In this document: positions 18,698 to 28,150 of the stretch, piece after piece
How the letters are laid out: each line of letters opens with the position of its first letter
Numbering within the stretch: position 1 is the first letter of the stretch
Assembly (NCBI GenBank): GCA_016710115.1
Contig: JADJLN010000010.1
Span: 137,235-201,234, forward strand
DNA length: 64,000 bases
Reading direction: 5' to 3'
Source: Saprospiraceae bacterium
GTDB lineage: Bacteria; Bacteroidota; Bacteroidia; Chitinophagales; Saprospiraceae
The notes under the pieces: generated by a model
The model's database searches: none
The model's input: only the letters and a program-made list of their open reading frames with translations
What the model was told of the DNA's origin: nothing
Program-made: the position numbers and the translations under genes

Positions 18698-20139
18698 TGA
18701 TCCAACTGAACAACTACATCGATGGCCGGCAGGTGCCGCCCAAATGCAATGCCTATCTGGATAATTTCGAGCCTGCGACAGGACAGGTGTACAGTCGGAT
18801 CCCGGATTCGGATCAGGAAGACGTGGCCCTGGCCTATGCAGCGGCAAAGGCGGCTTTTCCCGCCTGGTCCAGGACCTCGCTGGAGGAGCGCTACCGCATC
18901 CTGATCCGGATCAGTGAACTGATCGATCATCACCTCGAAGAACTGGCCGAGGCGGAAAGCCGGGACAATGGGAAGCCGGTGTGGCTGGCCAAAAAGGTGG
19001 ACATTCCCCGGGCGTCCTCCAATTTTCGATTTTATGCCACCGGACTGATGCATTTTGCCTCTGAATCGCATGAAATGCCCGGTGAAGCGATCAACTACAC
19101 CTTGCGTCAACCCATAGGGGTAGTCGGTTGCATCTCTCCATGGAATCTGCCGCTCTACCTGTTCAGCTGGAAGATCGCCCCGGCTCTGGCAGCTGGCAAT
19201 ACGGTAGTGGCCAAGCCGTCGGAGATCACACCCTACACCGCCTGGCGCCTGGGCGAGATCTGCATGGAAGCCGGCTTGCCTCCAGGTGTGTTGAATATCG
19301 TCCACGGTACCGGCCCTCGAGTTGGTGAGGCTATCGTCACCCATCCAGGCATCAAGGCCATCAGCTTTACCGGCGGAACAACGACGGGTGCTCGGATCGC
19401 GGCAACTGCTGCACCGATGTTCAAGAAGCTATCATTGGAACTGGGTGGGAAAAATCCCACCCTCATTTTCGCGGATGCCGACTTTGATGATGTGCTCCGT
19501 ACGACGGTTCAATCCGGCTTTGCCAACCAGGGCGAGATCTGCCTGTGTGGCTCCCGGATCCTGATCGAGAAATCGATCTATGAAAAATTCCGGGATGCCT
19601 ATGTGGAGAAGATCAGCCGACTGAAAGTGGGCGATCCCACCGATCCGGAAACCCGGGTCGGGGCCATCGTCTCCGAAGCGCATAAGGACAAGATCCTCTC
19701 CTATATCGCACTGGCCCAGGAAGAAGGGGGGCGGATCCTATGTGGAGGTAAGGCTGTCCAGGTGGAAGGTCGCTGTACCAGTGGCTGGTTCATTCAGCCC
19801 ACGGTCATCGAAGGTTTGGACCAGGGATGCCGCACCAATCAGGAGGAGATCTTTGGTCCGGTGGTGACCATCCAGCCTTTTTCAACAGAAGAGGAAGCAC
19901 TTTTGATGGCTAACGGGGTACGGTATGGCTTGGCCACCACCGTCTGGACCAGTGACCTCAAGCGCGCCCATCGGGTCGCCGGCCTGCTCGAAGCCGGTAT
20001 CGTCTGGGTCAACTGCTGGCTTCTCCGCGACTTGCGCACCCCATTCGGTGGCATGAAGGACAGCGGCGTCGGCCGGGAAGGGGGATGGGAAGCGATGCGG
20101 TTTTTTACGGAGGCGAAGAATGTTTGTATTAAAGTGTAG
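18697..20139 (+). CDS. 2-aminomuconate 6-semialdehyde dehydrogenase
   Basis: An NAD-dependent aldehyde dehydrogenase (480 residues) that oxidises 2-aminomuconate semialdehyde to 2-aminomuconate. Conserved motifs are SPWNLPLYLFSWKIAPALA, the general-base glutamate in LSLELGGKNPT and the catalytic cysteine in QGEICLCGSRI. The C-terminal phrase VNCWLLRDLRTPFGGMKDSG is characteristic of the aminomuconate/hydroxymuconate semialdehyde subgroup (ALDH8 type). It acts after the ACMS decarboxylase and before the RidA-like deaminase encoded nearby. It overlaps the tryptophan dioxygenase gene by one base. Downstream, repeats and a four-helix-bundle gene separate it from the decarboxylase gene. Confidence 0.93.
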   Translation: MIQLNNYIDGRQVPPKCNAYLDNFEPATGQVYSRIPDSDQEDVALAYAAAKAAFPAWSRTSLEERYRILIRISELIDHHLEELAEAESRDNGKPVWLAKKVDIPRASSNFRFYATGLMHFASESHEMPGEAINYTLRQPIGVVGCISPWNLPLYLFSWKIAPALAAGNTVVAKPSEITPYTAWRLGEICMEAGLPPGVLNIVHGTGPRVGEAIVTHPGIKAISFTGGTTTGARIAATAAPMFKKLSLELGGKNPTLIFADADFDDVLRTTVQSGFANQGEICLCGSRILIEKSIYEKFRDAYVEKISRLKVGDPTDPETRVGAIVSEAHKDKILSYIALAQEEGGRILCGGKAVQVEGRCTSGWFIQPTVIEGLDQGCRTNQEEIFGPVVTIQPFSTEEEALLMANGVRYGLATTVWTSDLKRAHRVAGLLEAGIVWVNCWLLRDLRTPFGGMKDSGVGREGGWEAMRFFTEAKNVCIKV

Positions 20140-20140
20140 G

Positions 20141-20215
20141 AGGTTATGAGTATGGAGTCGAGGAGGGGAGAAGTCGAGAAGGTTATGAGGTTATGAGTGA
20201 AGGAGGTTATGAGGG
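20141..20215 (+). repeat. GAGGTTATGAG tract, left flank of four-helix-bundle cassette
   Basis: Words aggaggttatgag and gaggttatgagg on the plus strand, starting one to two bases after the dehydrogenase stop. The reverse-complement tract (CCTCATAA) begins at 20733, just after the four-helix-bundle gene, so the two flanks face each other as inverted copies. Confidence 0.75.
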
Positions 20216-20276
20216 GGATAGAATTGGAAGTTTGTCAAATATGTCATGAGTAGAAGTAGATCAAAATCACATATGA

Positions 20277-20729
20277 ATGGAATTTGATTTTCAAATTGAA
20301 AAATGGATGAATAAGTTGACTGACCAGTTCCTGGAAGATCAATTAAATGAACCTTCGGCCGATTATGGTAATCATGTTTATAGTTTTGAAAAACTGGTTG
20401 TTTGGAATAAAGCTATTGACTTGGTGAAATGGATTTACGAAGTGACAGCTAATTTTCCTGGTGAAGAAAAATTTATTCTAACCTCACAGATTCGAAGGTC
20501 AGCGATTTCTATCTCCTCCAATATTGCCGAGGGGAGTGGTCGCCGAACGGCAAAGGATAAATGCCACTTTTTAAATATTGCCTATTCTAGTGCAATTGAA
20601 CTGCTGAACCAAGTGATCATCGCTTTGCGGCTCCAATTTATTTCAGAAACTCAAGAGGCTGATGCCAGACAGAAAATCCAGGAAATAACGGCCATGATTT
20701 ATGGACTCCAAAAGAGTCTAAAAAACTAA
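20277..20729 (+). CDS. Four-helix-bundle protein (23S rRNA IVS-like family)
   Basis: A 150-residue protein of the S23/four-helix-bundle family, first known from intervening sequences in Leptospira 23S rRNA genes and found free-standing in many Bacteroidota; its biochemical function is unknown. The diagnostic core is present: FEKLVVWNKAIDLVKWIYE, FILTSQIRRSAISISSNIAEG and GRRTAKDKCHFLNIAYSSAI. Codon use is clearly more A/T-rich than in the flanking kynurenine genes, which suggests separate origin. The N-terminal ~35 residues before the core are an extension. The gene stands between tandem tracts of opposite orientation and interrupts the block between the aminomuconate-semialdehyde dehydrogenase and ACMS decarboxylase genes. 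Confidence 0.88.
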   Translation: MEFDFQIEKWMNKLTDQFLEDQLNEPSADYGNHVYSFEKLVVWNKAIDLVKWIYEVTANFPGEEKFILTSQIRRSAISISSNIAEGSGRRTAKDKCHFLNIAYSSAIELLNQVIIALRLQFISETQEADARQKIQEITAMIYGLQKSLKN

Positions 20730-20732
20730 TTT

Positions 20733-20798
20733 CCTCATAACCTCATAACCTCATAACCTCATAACCTCATAACCTCATAACCTCCAAACTCCTCCCCT
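20733..20798 (+). repeat. CCTCATAA octamer tandem repeat
   Basis: Six near-perfect tandem copies of CCTCATAA (20733-20782), then ccaaactcctcccctcc, ending three bases before the TTG that opens the ACMS decarboxylase frame. The tract begins three bases after the four-helix-bundle stop codon. It is the reverse complement of the words at 20141-20215. Confidence 0.85.
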
Positions 20799-20801
20799 CC
20801 A

Positions 20802-21795
20802 TTGCAAACCATAGACATCCACACCCACATCATGCCCGGCGACATGCCACGCTGGAGCCAGAAATTCGGCTACGGCGGATTTATTCATCTCGATCATCAC
20901 AAGCCGTGTTGTGCGCGGATGATGCAGGACGACAAATTCTTCCGGGAGGTGGAGGACAATTGCTGGGATGCCGAAGCCCGCCTTCGGGATTGTGGCCATC
21001 ATCATGTCGATCAACAGGTGCTTTCTACGATTCCGGTTTTGTTCAGCTATTGGGCGAAGGCAAAAGATGCACTTGAAGTATCCCGGTTTTTGAATGATCA
21101 TATCGCGGGTATTGTGGAGCGATATCCGGATCGCTTTTATGGCCTGGGAACGGTGCCTTTACAGGATCCAGAATTGGCTTGTCGCGAAGTGGAACGCTGT
21201 ATGATGGACCTGGGATTGTCCGGGATCGAGATCGGTTCGCATGTCAATGATTGGAATCTCAATGACCCTGCATTGTATCCGTTTTATGAGACGTGTGAGC
21301 GAATGGGGGCAGCATTGTTTGTTCACCCCTGGGACATGATGGGTACGGATAAAATGCGCAAATACTGGCTTCCCTGGCTGGTGGGCATGCCGGCTGAGAC
21401 CAGTCTGGCGATCTGCTCCATGATCTTCGGGGGCATCTTTGATAAATTCCCAAAATTGAGAGTGGCCTTTGCACATGGAGGTGGCTCCTTTCCGGCTACG
21501 ATCGGACGGATCGAGCACGGGTTCAACGTCCGCCCCGACCTGGTGGCCATCGATAATGATGTCAATCCACGAGAGTACCTGGGTCGGTTCTGGCTGGATT
21601 CGCTGGTGCACGACCCGGCCATGCTCCGCTACATCGTCGACCGGTGGGCCGGGACAAGGTGGCCCTGGGCTCGGACTACCCCTTCCCTCGGCGAGTTGGA
21701 GCCGGGGCAACTCATCCATTCCATAGACGAGTACGACCCAGGAGACGAAGGCAGGGCTGCTCGGCAAGAATGCCCTGGACTGGCTGGGGAAATAA
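20802..21795 (+). CDS. nbaD: 2-amino-3-carboxymuconate-6-semialdehyde decarboxylase (3' frameshifts)
   Basis: A metal-dependent amidohydrolase-fold decarboxylase that turns ACMS into 2-aminomuconate semialdehyde. The frame starts IDIHTHIMPGDMPRW (zinc ligands His7 and His9) and shows GGFIHLDHH, LFVHPWDMMG, AFAHGGGSFPATIGRIEHGF and, after repair, LGSDYPF with the catalytic aspartate. Between about 21638 and 21745 several single-base losses or gains shift the frame. Reading across them restores KVALGSDYPF, LGELEPGQLIHSIDEYD and a terminus GLLGKNALDWLGK with TAA at 21793-21795, giving ~332 residues. The only in-frame initiator is a TTG at 20802; 'attgcaaacc' could hide an ATG with one extra T. 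Clustered indels suggest poor sequence quality here rather than decay. Confidence 0.88.
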
Positions 21796-21797
21796 GC

Positions 21798-23459
21798 CTA
21801 CCGCTGCACCATCGCCTTGCCGATCAGCATGCGACGTTGGTCTTTTCCAGTCCAGGTGATCCAGTAGGGGCCACTTGGCCAGTCGGACACAGAAAATTGA
21901 ATAGGCTTTACCCAGGTTTCAATTTGCTGAATTTTTTGTTTTGTCCAAGTACATCCCAGCATTCGATAAGCCCATTTTGTGGACAGTCATTTCCAGTGCA
22001 TTGAAGTGAAATATACGCTTTAGCCGGCACGGGAGAAATGATCCATTCACCAAAAAAAGATGGTGTATAAACAGGGACATAAACTCAACTGTGACGCAAG
22101 CCGTGTCCTCGCAAATGGCTAGAGAATCGGGTGAGACGATGGTGACGACCAGACAAAAGTTCCAGCTTCTGATGTTAAGTAATGAGTACTGTCTCCTCCC
22201 ATTGCCAACTGGTCGTATTTACTTTGAACCAGTCAAAATAAGTCGGATAGAAAGATGGATCAACCAGTGAATTCGAGCCATCGAGTTCGACAGTATCTCC
22301 ATCTACACCTAATATTGGCGGATCAAATACATACGCATCTAAACTGAGACACACAACATCAAAACTGATTATACTGTCACAATATGGATAAGCTGCTTGT
22401 GAGAGTACAATTTCTTGTGATCCCTGCTGATTGCATGAAATTGGTGTATTTGCTACCATCACAATATCGGATTCACAGAGATAGAACGCCCCTAATTCAG
22501 TCTGTTTTACAGGAGCACTATTGACCGTCAAGGTGACAACAGAATCACATCCTTCCGGAGTGATTAAAACCACTTCATGGATTCCGGGTGGGTAATTCTG
22601 TCCTCCATAAGAATAAGTCTCATTTTCGCAAATTAAAACAGAATCCGGGTCTTCAGAAGTTGTCCTCGTGTACTTCAATAGTAATACACGTTTGAGATGG
22701 ATTTTCGAAAACCCCAAGGCATAGGTTAGATGCATCAACACATAATTCATAGATGCCTGCCTCTGGCCATTGGATATCTAAAAAATTTTCTGGACCAGCG
22801 ACGATTTCCACACCATCGAGATACCACCAAAATTCAATCGCCCCCATAGGCGGCGCAATCGTATAGGTTAAAAAAGATCCCTTGCAAGCCAATAATGGAC
22901 CATCAATGGGCTCTGACCAGGTATTGATATCAGGTTCTCCACAGGGTGTGTCGACCGAAATAGTCAGATCACAAGCAGATCCTGCACAACCATCGATCGC
23001 AAAATAGTAAATATGACCAAGAGTTAATCCAACAGGATTCAATGTGATGGATTCATCACCCGGACATACAACATCACAATCAAGAATTTCATCGGGTTGG
23101 TCAGTAGAACTTAGACATAGACCATTACCTCCATATCTGTAAATCGCAGCCTGAACACCAGTTGTTCCATTTACAGTATCGCAGCCTGACAGATGTATAG
23201 TGAGTTGCAATTCCGTGCAGCCAGCATAAAATGCAAACCAAAGTGGATTATGAGGAGACCCCCCGTTAGAACACATAGGGGCTGGTGCATTAAATGTCAG
23301 TATTGAACTCATGGATGTGCAATACCCATCCAGAATATCGATATCGCATATAATTGGAGCGCTCTCACAATTATTTGTGGCAGATGGAATATCGCAAGGT
23401 TGACCAAAAATGAAAGAAGCACTGGAGAGGATAACCAAAATGATTAAGAATCTTTTCAT
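21798..23459 (-). CDS. T9SS-sorted surface protein A (several frameshifts)
   Basis: A secreted protein of ~550 residues with a signal peptide (FLIILVILSSASFIFGQ) and a cysteine-rich N-terminal domain (PIICDIDILDGYC, NPLWFAFYAGC). A PKD/Ig-like segment (SQTCITIEVHED) follows, then one ICENETYSYGGQNYPPG...GCDSVVTLTV module and a T9SS C-terminal sorting domain ending DQRRMLIGKAMVQR. Conserved sequence runs in different frames that switch at about 22655, 22175, 22080 and 21925. Repair of single bases in each joins them, supported by the neighbouring paralog at 23514-25186. The first ATG is at 23459; an upstream TTG in frame is unlikely. The gene may be a real pseudogene or a victim of sequencing error. 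Its stop faces that of the ACMS decarboxylase two bases away. Confidence 0.72.
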
Positions 23460-23513
23460 GGTCAATGAATTAAGGGCAGCACTAAATAATATAATTTATG
23501 GCTAAATTAATGC

Positions 23514-25186
23514 TCAGTGTTGAACTATTGTTTTACTGATGATTATTCGTTCCTGTCCTTCTGTATACCAGGTGATCAAGTAAAGGCTATTCGACCAGTT
23601 GGAGACTGATAATTCCCATCGAGCAGGTGAATTTTCTATCCGGATTTCCTTTACCTTCCTGCCCAGCACATCCCAGATTTCCAGGACGCCATTTCCGGGA
23701 CTTTTTCACCTGGCATTGTGGTCAGGAGATCTCTGGCGGGAACGGAAGAGATCTGCCATTGCCCAATGGCTGCCACTGGATGAATGGCAGACATGATACT
23801 GTCCACCACCACCAGCCGTATCAGAGCAGTATGTCAATGAATCGGATGTGTACACCGACATGACCAGGCAATAGGTGCCCAGTTCTGAGGTGGTGGTGAT
23901 CACACTGTCGCTCCACCAGGTCCAGACCGTGCTATCGACTTTGTACCAGGTGAAGTCAAGAGGTTGGTCCAGCGGATCATACACCGAACTGCTTCCATCT
24001 AAGGTCACTGAGTCTACCTTTTCATCAAGCACTTCAGGAGGGATGATAGCAGTTTTGGCATACAGGCAAAGAATATCAAACGTAATGATGCTGTCACAAA
24101 AGGGAAATTCAGATTGGGTATAAACGACTTCATTTGTTCCACCAAAATTGCATGTGAAATATGTGTTTTCCAGGAACACGGTATCCTCCTTGCACATGAC
24201 ATAATTGCCCAGGTCGGTGGTCACCACAGGTGAACCATTCACCACCAGAGTGACGATGGAATCGCATTGCGAAGAAGATGGGAGATGAACTTCATGAGTA
24301 CCTGGAGCATATTTCTTTCCGTCATAGGCATATGTATCATTTTCACAGATCCATACCGTATCCGGGTCCACCACCGGGATGTCTGTTACCGTGACCTAAT
24401 ACATTGGGGTGCCGGGTCCGCACTTTCGGGGACACAGGCGTTGGATACATCGACGCAGAGCTGATAGGTGCCGGCTGCAACCCAGTCGATGTCAAAGAAA
24501 TTCCAGGGACCATCCTCTACCAGGATCGAGTCCAGGTACCAATGGTAGAACACTGCTCCCAAGGGTGGTGCAATTACATATTCACTTGTGGAACCTGTGC
24601 AAACCGTATCAGGGTCGGTGAGGGGTTCCATGGAAAAGTATTCGATTTTGGGAGGCCCTCAGTCTTCTTCCACAGATATGGAAATGTCGCAATAAGCGCC
24701 AGCACAACCATCGATGACCAGGTAATAGATCCTTCCCACATGGAGATCATTAGCGACCATGTTGATGGGATTGTTCCCGGGACAATTTCCACTACAGGCG
24801 ATATACTCATCCGGGGTTGCAAAGGAATTGGAACATCCATTCGGATCATCATATCCATAAATGGCAGCCTGGATACCATCACTACCACCATTTGGAGTAC
24901 AGTTGGAGGGTAAGATGGTAAAATGCAGGGTCGGGCACCCCGCATAAAAAGCGATCCAGAGTGGGTTGTTCGGCACACCACCGTTCCCCATTGTACACAG
25001 TGGTGTCGGACCATTTCCAGTCTGAATGTTTTTCAGGGAAGTACAATATCCGTTCAAGACATTAAGATCACATATCAATGGGGCACTCATGCAATCTTCT
25101 GCGGCGGGAGGTTCATCACATGGCTGGCCAAAGAGAAACCCCGTAAAGAGGGTCAGAGATGTCATGAAAATGAGTATCCGGTTCAT
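23514..25186 (-). CDS. T9SS-sorted surface protein B, paralog of A (disrupted)
   Basis: Same architecture as its downstream neighbour: signal peptide (LIFMTSLTLFTGFLFGQ), cysteine-rich domain (APLICDLNVLNGYC, NPLWIAFYAGC), PKD-like segment, ICENDTYAYDGKKYAPG...CDSIVTLVV module and T9SS sorting domain (VLEIWDVLGRKVKEI, then RIIISKTIVQH). It is broken by an in-frame TGA at 24659-24661, where the paralog has a cysteine. It also loses a base near 24396 (restoring ITVTVTDIPVVDPDTV), near 23815 and near 23700. An upstream in-frame ATG at 25228 exists, but the ATG at 25186 directly precedes the signal peptide. The two paralogs lie head to tail 54 bases apart, evidence for a tandem duplication that has diverged. 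Confidence 0.7.
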
Positions 25187-25474
25187 AGTGGTTTGGATAT
25201 GACAAGTGATTACCCTGTGCCGATGCAATCAGAGTGTCTGAATCCATACAAACGCAGGAACTCCTGTACAAAGGTGATCCACATCCCGCTCCCATCCTGA
25301 ACAATTCACCCATGGGCAGGAAAGCACCTTAAGATACAGAGGATAAAGGTGAAATGCAGTATGGTTCTTCCGTATTTGTCGTGGTCATGACAAATCGCAG
25401 GCAGATTTTTCTGAAAATTTATTGGATTAGTGGAATCTTTTCCTGAAAACCTCCGTACAATCTATTCGTTTTCA

Positions 25475-25483
25475 TACCTTTAT
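25475..25483 (+). promoter_or_regulatory. Candidate -7 promoter box for the TPR protein
   Basis: TACCTTTAT fits TAnnTTTG except for the last base and lies 49 bases before the ATG at 25533. The 346-base gap between 25187 and 25532 holds divergent starts and nothing else that I can identify. Confidence 0.4.
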
Positions 25484-25532
25484 AGGCCGTTCCCCGAACT
25501 GACCCGTCCCGAATCCCAAAACCAGCTATCCT

Positions 25533-26411
25533 ATGCAGGCTACTCGCGTCATCTTTAAAGGTAAGTTCGACTTCGGTTCACCGGAGACGGTCGGTCGTAT
25601 CACCCGGCTGTTGGAGCCCCGGATCCTGAATTTATACAAGACCGATTTTCCCTGGAAACTGGAGGAATTGCTGCCCGAAGGAACGGATCAGCTGGTGATC
25701 AAGCCGGAAAGTATGCATCTCACCGACCGGACCTGGAAGCATGCCATTGACGGGTTGGAGTTCATGGCGCAATTCGCACTGTGTGGCGAGGTCATGGCGT
25801 TTCAGCTGGGAAATACAAAAAAACCGGGAAAGGTCGTCCGGCCCAATAGCGAAAAGGCAGCCGTCATTCTGTACATCCATGCCATGGAAACGGATTGTAT
25901 GGTCAGCCGGAGAGATCTTCTGGACCAGACCATTGATAAATATCCCGCGCACAGCGATGCCCTCGTGGCTCGTGCCCATCTGGAAATGGAAGCCGGCGAC
26001 CTGGAAGCAGCCATATCAGATCTGCAACGGGCACTGGAACGTGATCCCGAACACAGCGGTGCTATGCTGGCTTATGCCAAATGCAGCTACCACATCGGTG
26101 ATGCCGAGGATGCACTCGAACGGCTGGCGACGACGATGAAAAACAGCATGCCCCTGGAAGATATCCATTGGCGGGCACGGCATCTCAAATCGGAGATCTA
26201 CCAGGCGAATGCCGAATATGCCCTTGCTGTAAAAGAATTGAAGGCCCTGTTGACACGGATGGACACCCAACCCAAATTGTTGGCCGATGTCAAGAAAAAT
26301 GTGCGAGAAGCATTCGCCTTCTGCCAGGAACAACTGGGAGAACCGGGAACGTTTCAGGTGGAGACAGTTGGCAAGATAAAAAAGCCCGTCCTGGCCAACG
26401 CCACGGCTTAA
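25533..26411 (+). CDS. TPR-repeat cytoplasmic protein
   Basis: A 292-residue protein without signal peptide. Residues ~1-110 form an unrecognised domain (VIFKGKFDFGSPETVGRI, EKAAVILYIHAMET). Residues ~125-260 contain tetratricopeptide repeats (SDALVARAHLEMEAGDLEAA, SGAMLAYAKCSYHIGDAEDA, WRARHLKSEIYQANAEYALA), usually protein-binding scaffolds. It precedes an M28 peptidase lipoprotein by 58 bases on the same strand, so the two may be co-transcribed. No functional prediction can be made beyond that. Confidence 0.78.
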   Translation: MQATRVIFKGKFDFGSPETVGRITRLLEPRILNLYKTDFPWKLEELLPEGTDQLVIKPESMHLTDRTWKHAIDGLEFMAQFALCGEVMAFQLGNTKKPGKVVRPNSEKAAVILYIHAMETDCMVSRRDLLDQTIDKYPAHSDALVARAHLEMEAGDLEAAISDLQRALERDPEHSGAMLAYAKCSYHIGDAEDALERLATTMKNSMPLEDIHWRARHLKSEIYQANAEYALAVKELKALLTRMDTQPKLLADVKKNVREAFAFCQEQLGEPGTFQVETVGKIKKPVLANATA

Positions 26412-26469
26412 CAGCCCATTTGGATCAATTCTCCCGCTTTTATCGTTCTTTTGCGGTAAAGATCTTCGC

Positions 26470-27462
26470 ATGCGTGTTTTCTCACTCGCTATTCTGTTGT
26501 TGACCTTCTTTTTCGGTTGCAAACAGGATACCCCTCCATCCAATGCCACCGAACCGGCGCCCCCTCCCGCCAGAGTGAACATTCCAGCGTTTGATGCAGC
26601 CTCGGCTTATCAATACATTGAAAAACAGGTACAGTTTGGACCTCGCAATCCGGGGTCATCCGGGCATCAGGCCTGCCGGGACTGGCTGATCGCCTCCTTC
26701 AAGGAACTTGGTGCACAAGTCATCGCGCAGGATTTTTCCGCTCGTGACCTGCTGGGAAAAAATTATTCAGCCACCAACATTATTGCCAGTTTTCGTCCGG
26801 AAGCGACACGTCGTGTATTGCTTTCTGCCCACTGGGATACAAGAGCAGTCGGTGATTACGATCCAGACGAGAGCCGACACAAGGAACCAATCACCGGTGC
26901 AGATGATGGTGGCAGTGGCGTCGGTGTTCTCCTGGAAGTCGCGCGCCTGTTGCAGTCAAACCCCATCGACATGGGTGTCGATATCGTCCTGTTTGATGCA
27001 GAAGATCAGGGCCAGAATAATGGGACTGATCCCCTATCCTGGTGCCAGGGGGCACAGCACTGGGGGAAAACTCCCCATGTTGACAATTTCAATGCCCTTT
27101 ACGGTATTCACCTGGATATGGTCGGAGCCAAGAACCCGCGATTTGGCAAAGAAGGCTTCTCCCGGGCCTATGCTCCACAGATCCAGGAGAAGGTGTGGAA
27201 AATGGCTCAGGGAATGGGTTACGGCATGTTTTTCGTGAATGACCTGACCAACCCGGTCACCGATGACCACAAGTTCATCAACGAGCTCCGACGCATCCCG
27301 ACGGTGAATATCATCAATCAGCCACTCGCATCCGAAACGGGCTTCGGCACACACTGGCATACACATAGTGATGGACTGGAGGTGATCGATCAAAAGAGCC
27401 TCAAAGCAGTCGGGCAGGTGGTGATTGCATCCGTCTATAATACCTATATGCAGCGGTTCTAA
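26470..27462 (+). CDS. M28-family peptidase / glutaminyl cyclase-like lipoprotein
   Basis: The 330-residue product carries a lipoprotein signal (LAILLLTFFFGC, Cys17) and an M28 zinc-peptidase fold. The metal-site motifs are present: SAHWDTRA (His), GADDGGSGVGVLLE (bridging Asp), LFDAEDQG (Glu), HLDMVGAKNP (Asp) and THWHTHSDGLE (His). This arrangement with DAEDQG and HTHSD is shared with animal-type glutaminyl-peptide cyclotransferases, which form N-terminal pyroglutamate on exported proteins; M28 aminopeptidase activity is the alternative. Exported Bacteroidota proteins often begin with Gln after signal cleavage (as with many here, e.g. QPCD), which makes the cyclase reading attractive but unproven. 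Confidence 0.86.
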   Translation: MRVFSLAILLLTFFFGCKQDTPPSNATEPAPPPARVNIPAFDAASAYQYIEKQVQFGPRNPGSSGHQACRDWLIASFKELGAQVIAQDFSARDLLGKNYSATNIIASFRPEATRRVLLSAHWDTRAVGDYDPDESRHKEPITGADDGGSGVGVLLEVARLLQSNPIDMGVDIVLFDAEDQGQNNGTDPLSWCQGAQHWGKTPHVDNFNALYGIHLDMVGAKNPRFGKEGFSRAYAPQIQEKVWKMAQGMGYGMFFVNDLTNPVTDDHKFINELRRIPTVNIINQPLASETGFGTHWHTHSDGLEVIDQKSLKAVGQVVIASVYNTYMQRF

Positions 27463-27479
27463 TAGTTCCAAGGATAAGG

Positions 27480-28150
27480 AGGCAGGGAAGGAAGCACCAA
27501 AGAACAAATTACAAAAAACAAATCACAAAAAACAAACAAATTCAAAACTCCAATATTCAATGAATCAAACGTGAACCCGGAGTTGAGAAGGAAGCACCAA
27601 AAAGCAAATCACAAAAAACAAATAAATTCGAAGTTCCAATATTCAATGAATCAAACGAAAACCTGGAGTTGAGAAGGAAGCACCAAAGAACAAATCCCAA
27701 AAAACAAATAAATTCGAAGCTCCAATATTCAATGAATCAAATGAAGTTCTGGAATTGAGAAGGAAGCGCCAAAGAACAAATCCCAAAGAACAAATTACAA
27801 AAAACAAATAAATTCGAAGTTCCAATATTCAATGAATCAAATAAAGTCCTGGAGTTGAGAAGGAAGCACCAGTGAACAAATCACAAAAAGCAAATCCCAA
27901 AAAACAAATAAATTCGAAATTCCAATATTCAATGAATCAAATGAAGTCCTGGAGTTGAGAAGGAAGCACCAGTGAACAAATCACAAAAAACAAATCACAA
28001 AAAACAAATAAATTCAAAACTCCAATATTCAATGAATCAAACGAGAATGCGGAGTTGATAAAGAAAGCACCAAAGAACAAATCACAAAATAAATCACAAA
28101 AAGCAAACAAATTCGAAGCTCCAAGATTCAATGACCCAAATGGAGGATCG
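27480..28150 (+). repeat. Direct A-rich repeat array, ~85-100 bp period
   Basis: About seven units, each of the form ggaagcaccaaagaacaaat, then cacaaaaaacaaataaattc, then gaagttccaatattcaatga, then atcaaacga and ggagttgagaa, starting near 27487, 27589, 27675, 27760, 27860, 27960 and 28060. Copies differ by short indels (variable numbers of caaatcacaaaaaa words). Open frames across it are spurious. Part of the same word family is found at 54487-54770 and, inverted, at 28151-28715. Confidence 0.88.

Noticed and set aside
27643..28131. Open frames of the type NLFVFWDLFF on the minus strand
   Set aside because: Products of the A/T-rich repeat array; they repeat with the DNA period and have no independent support.
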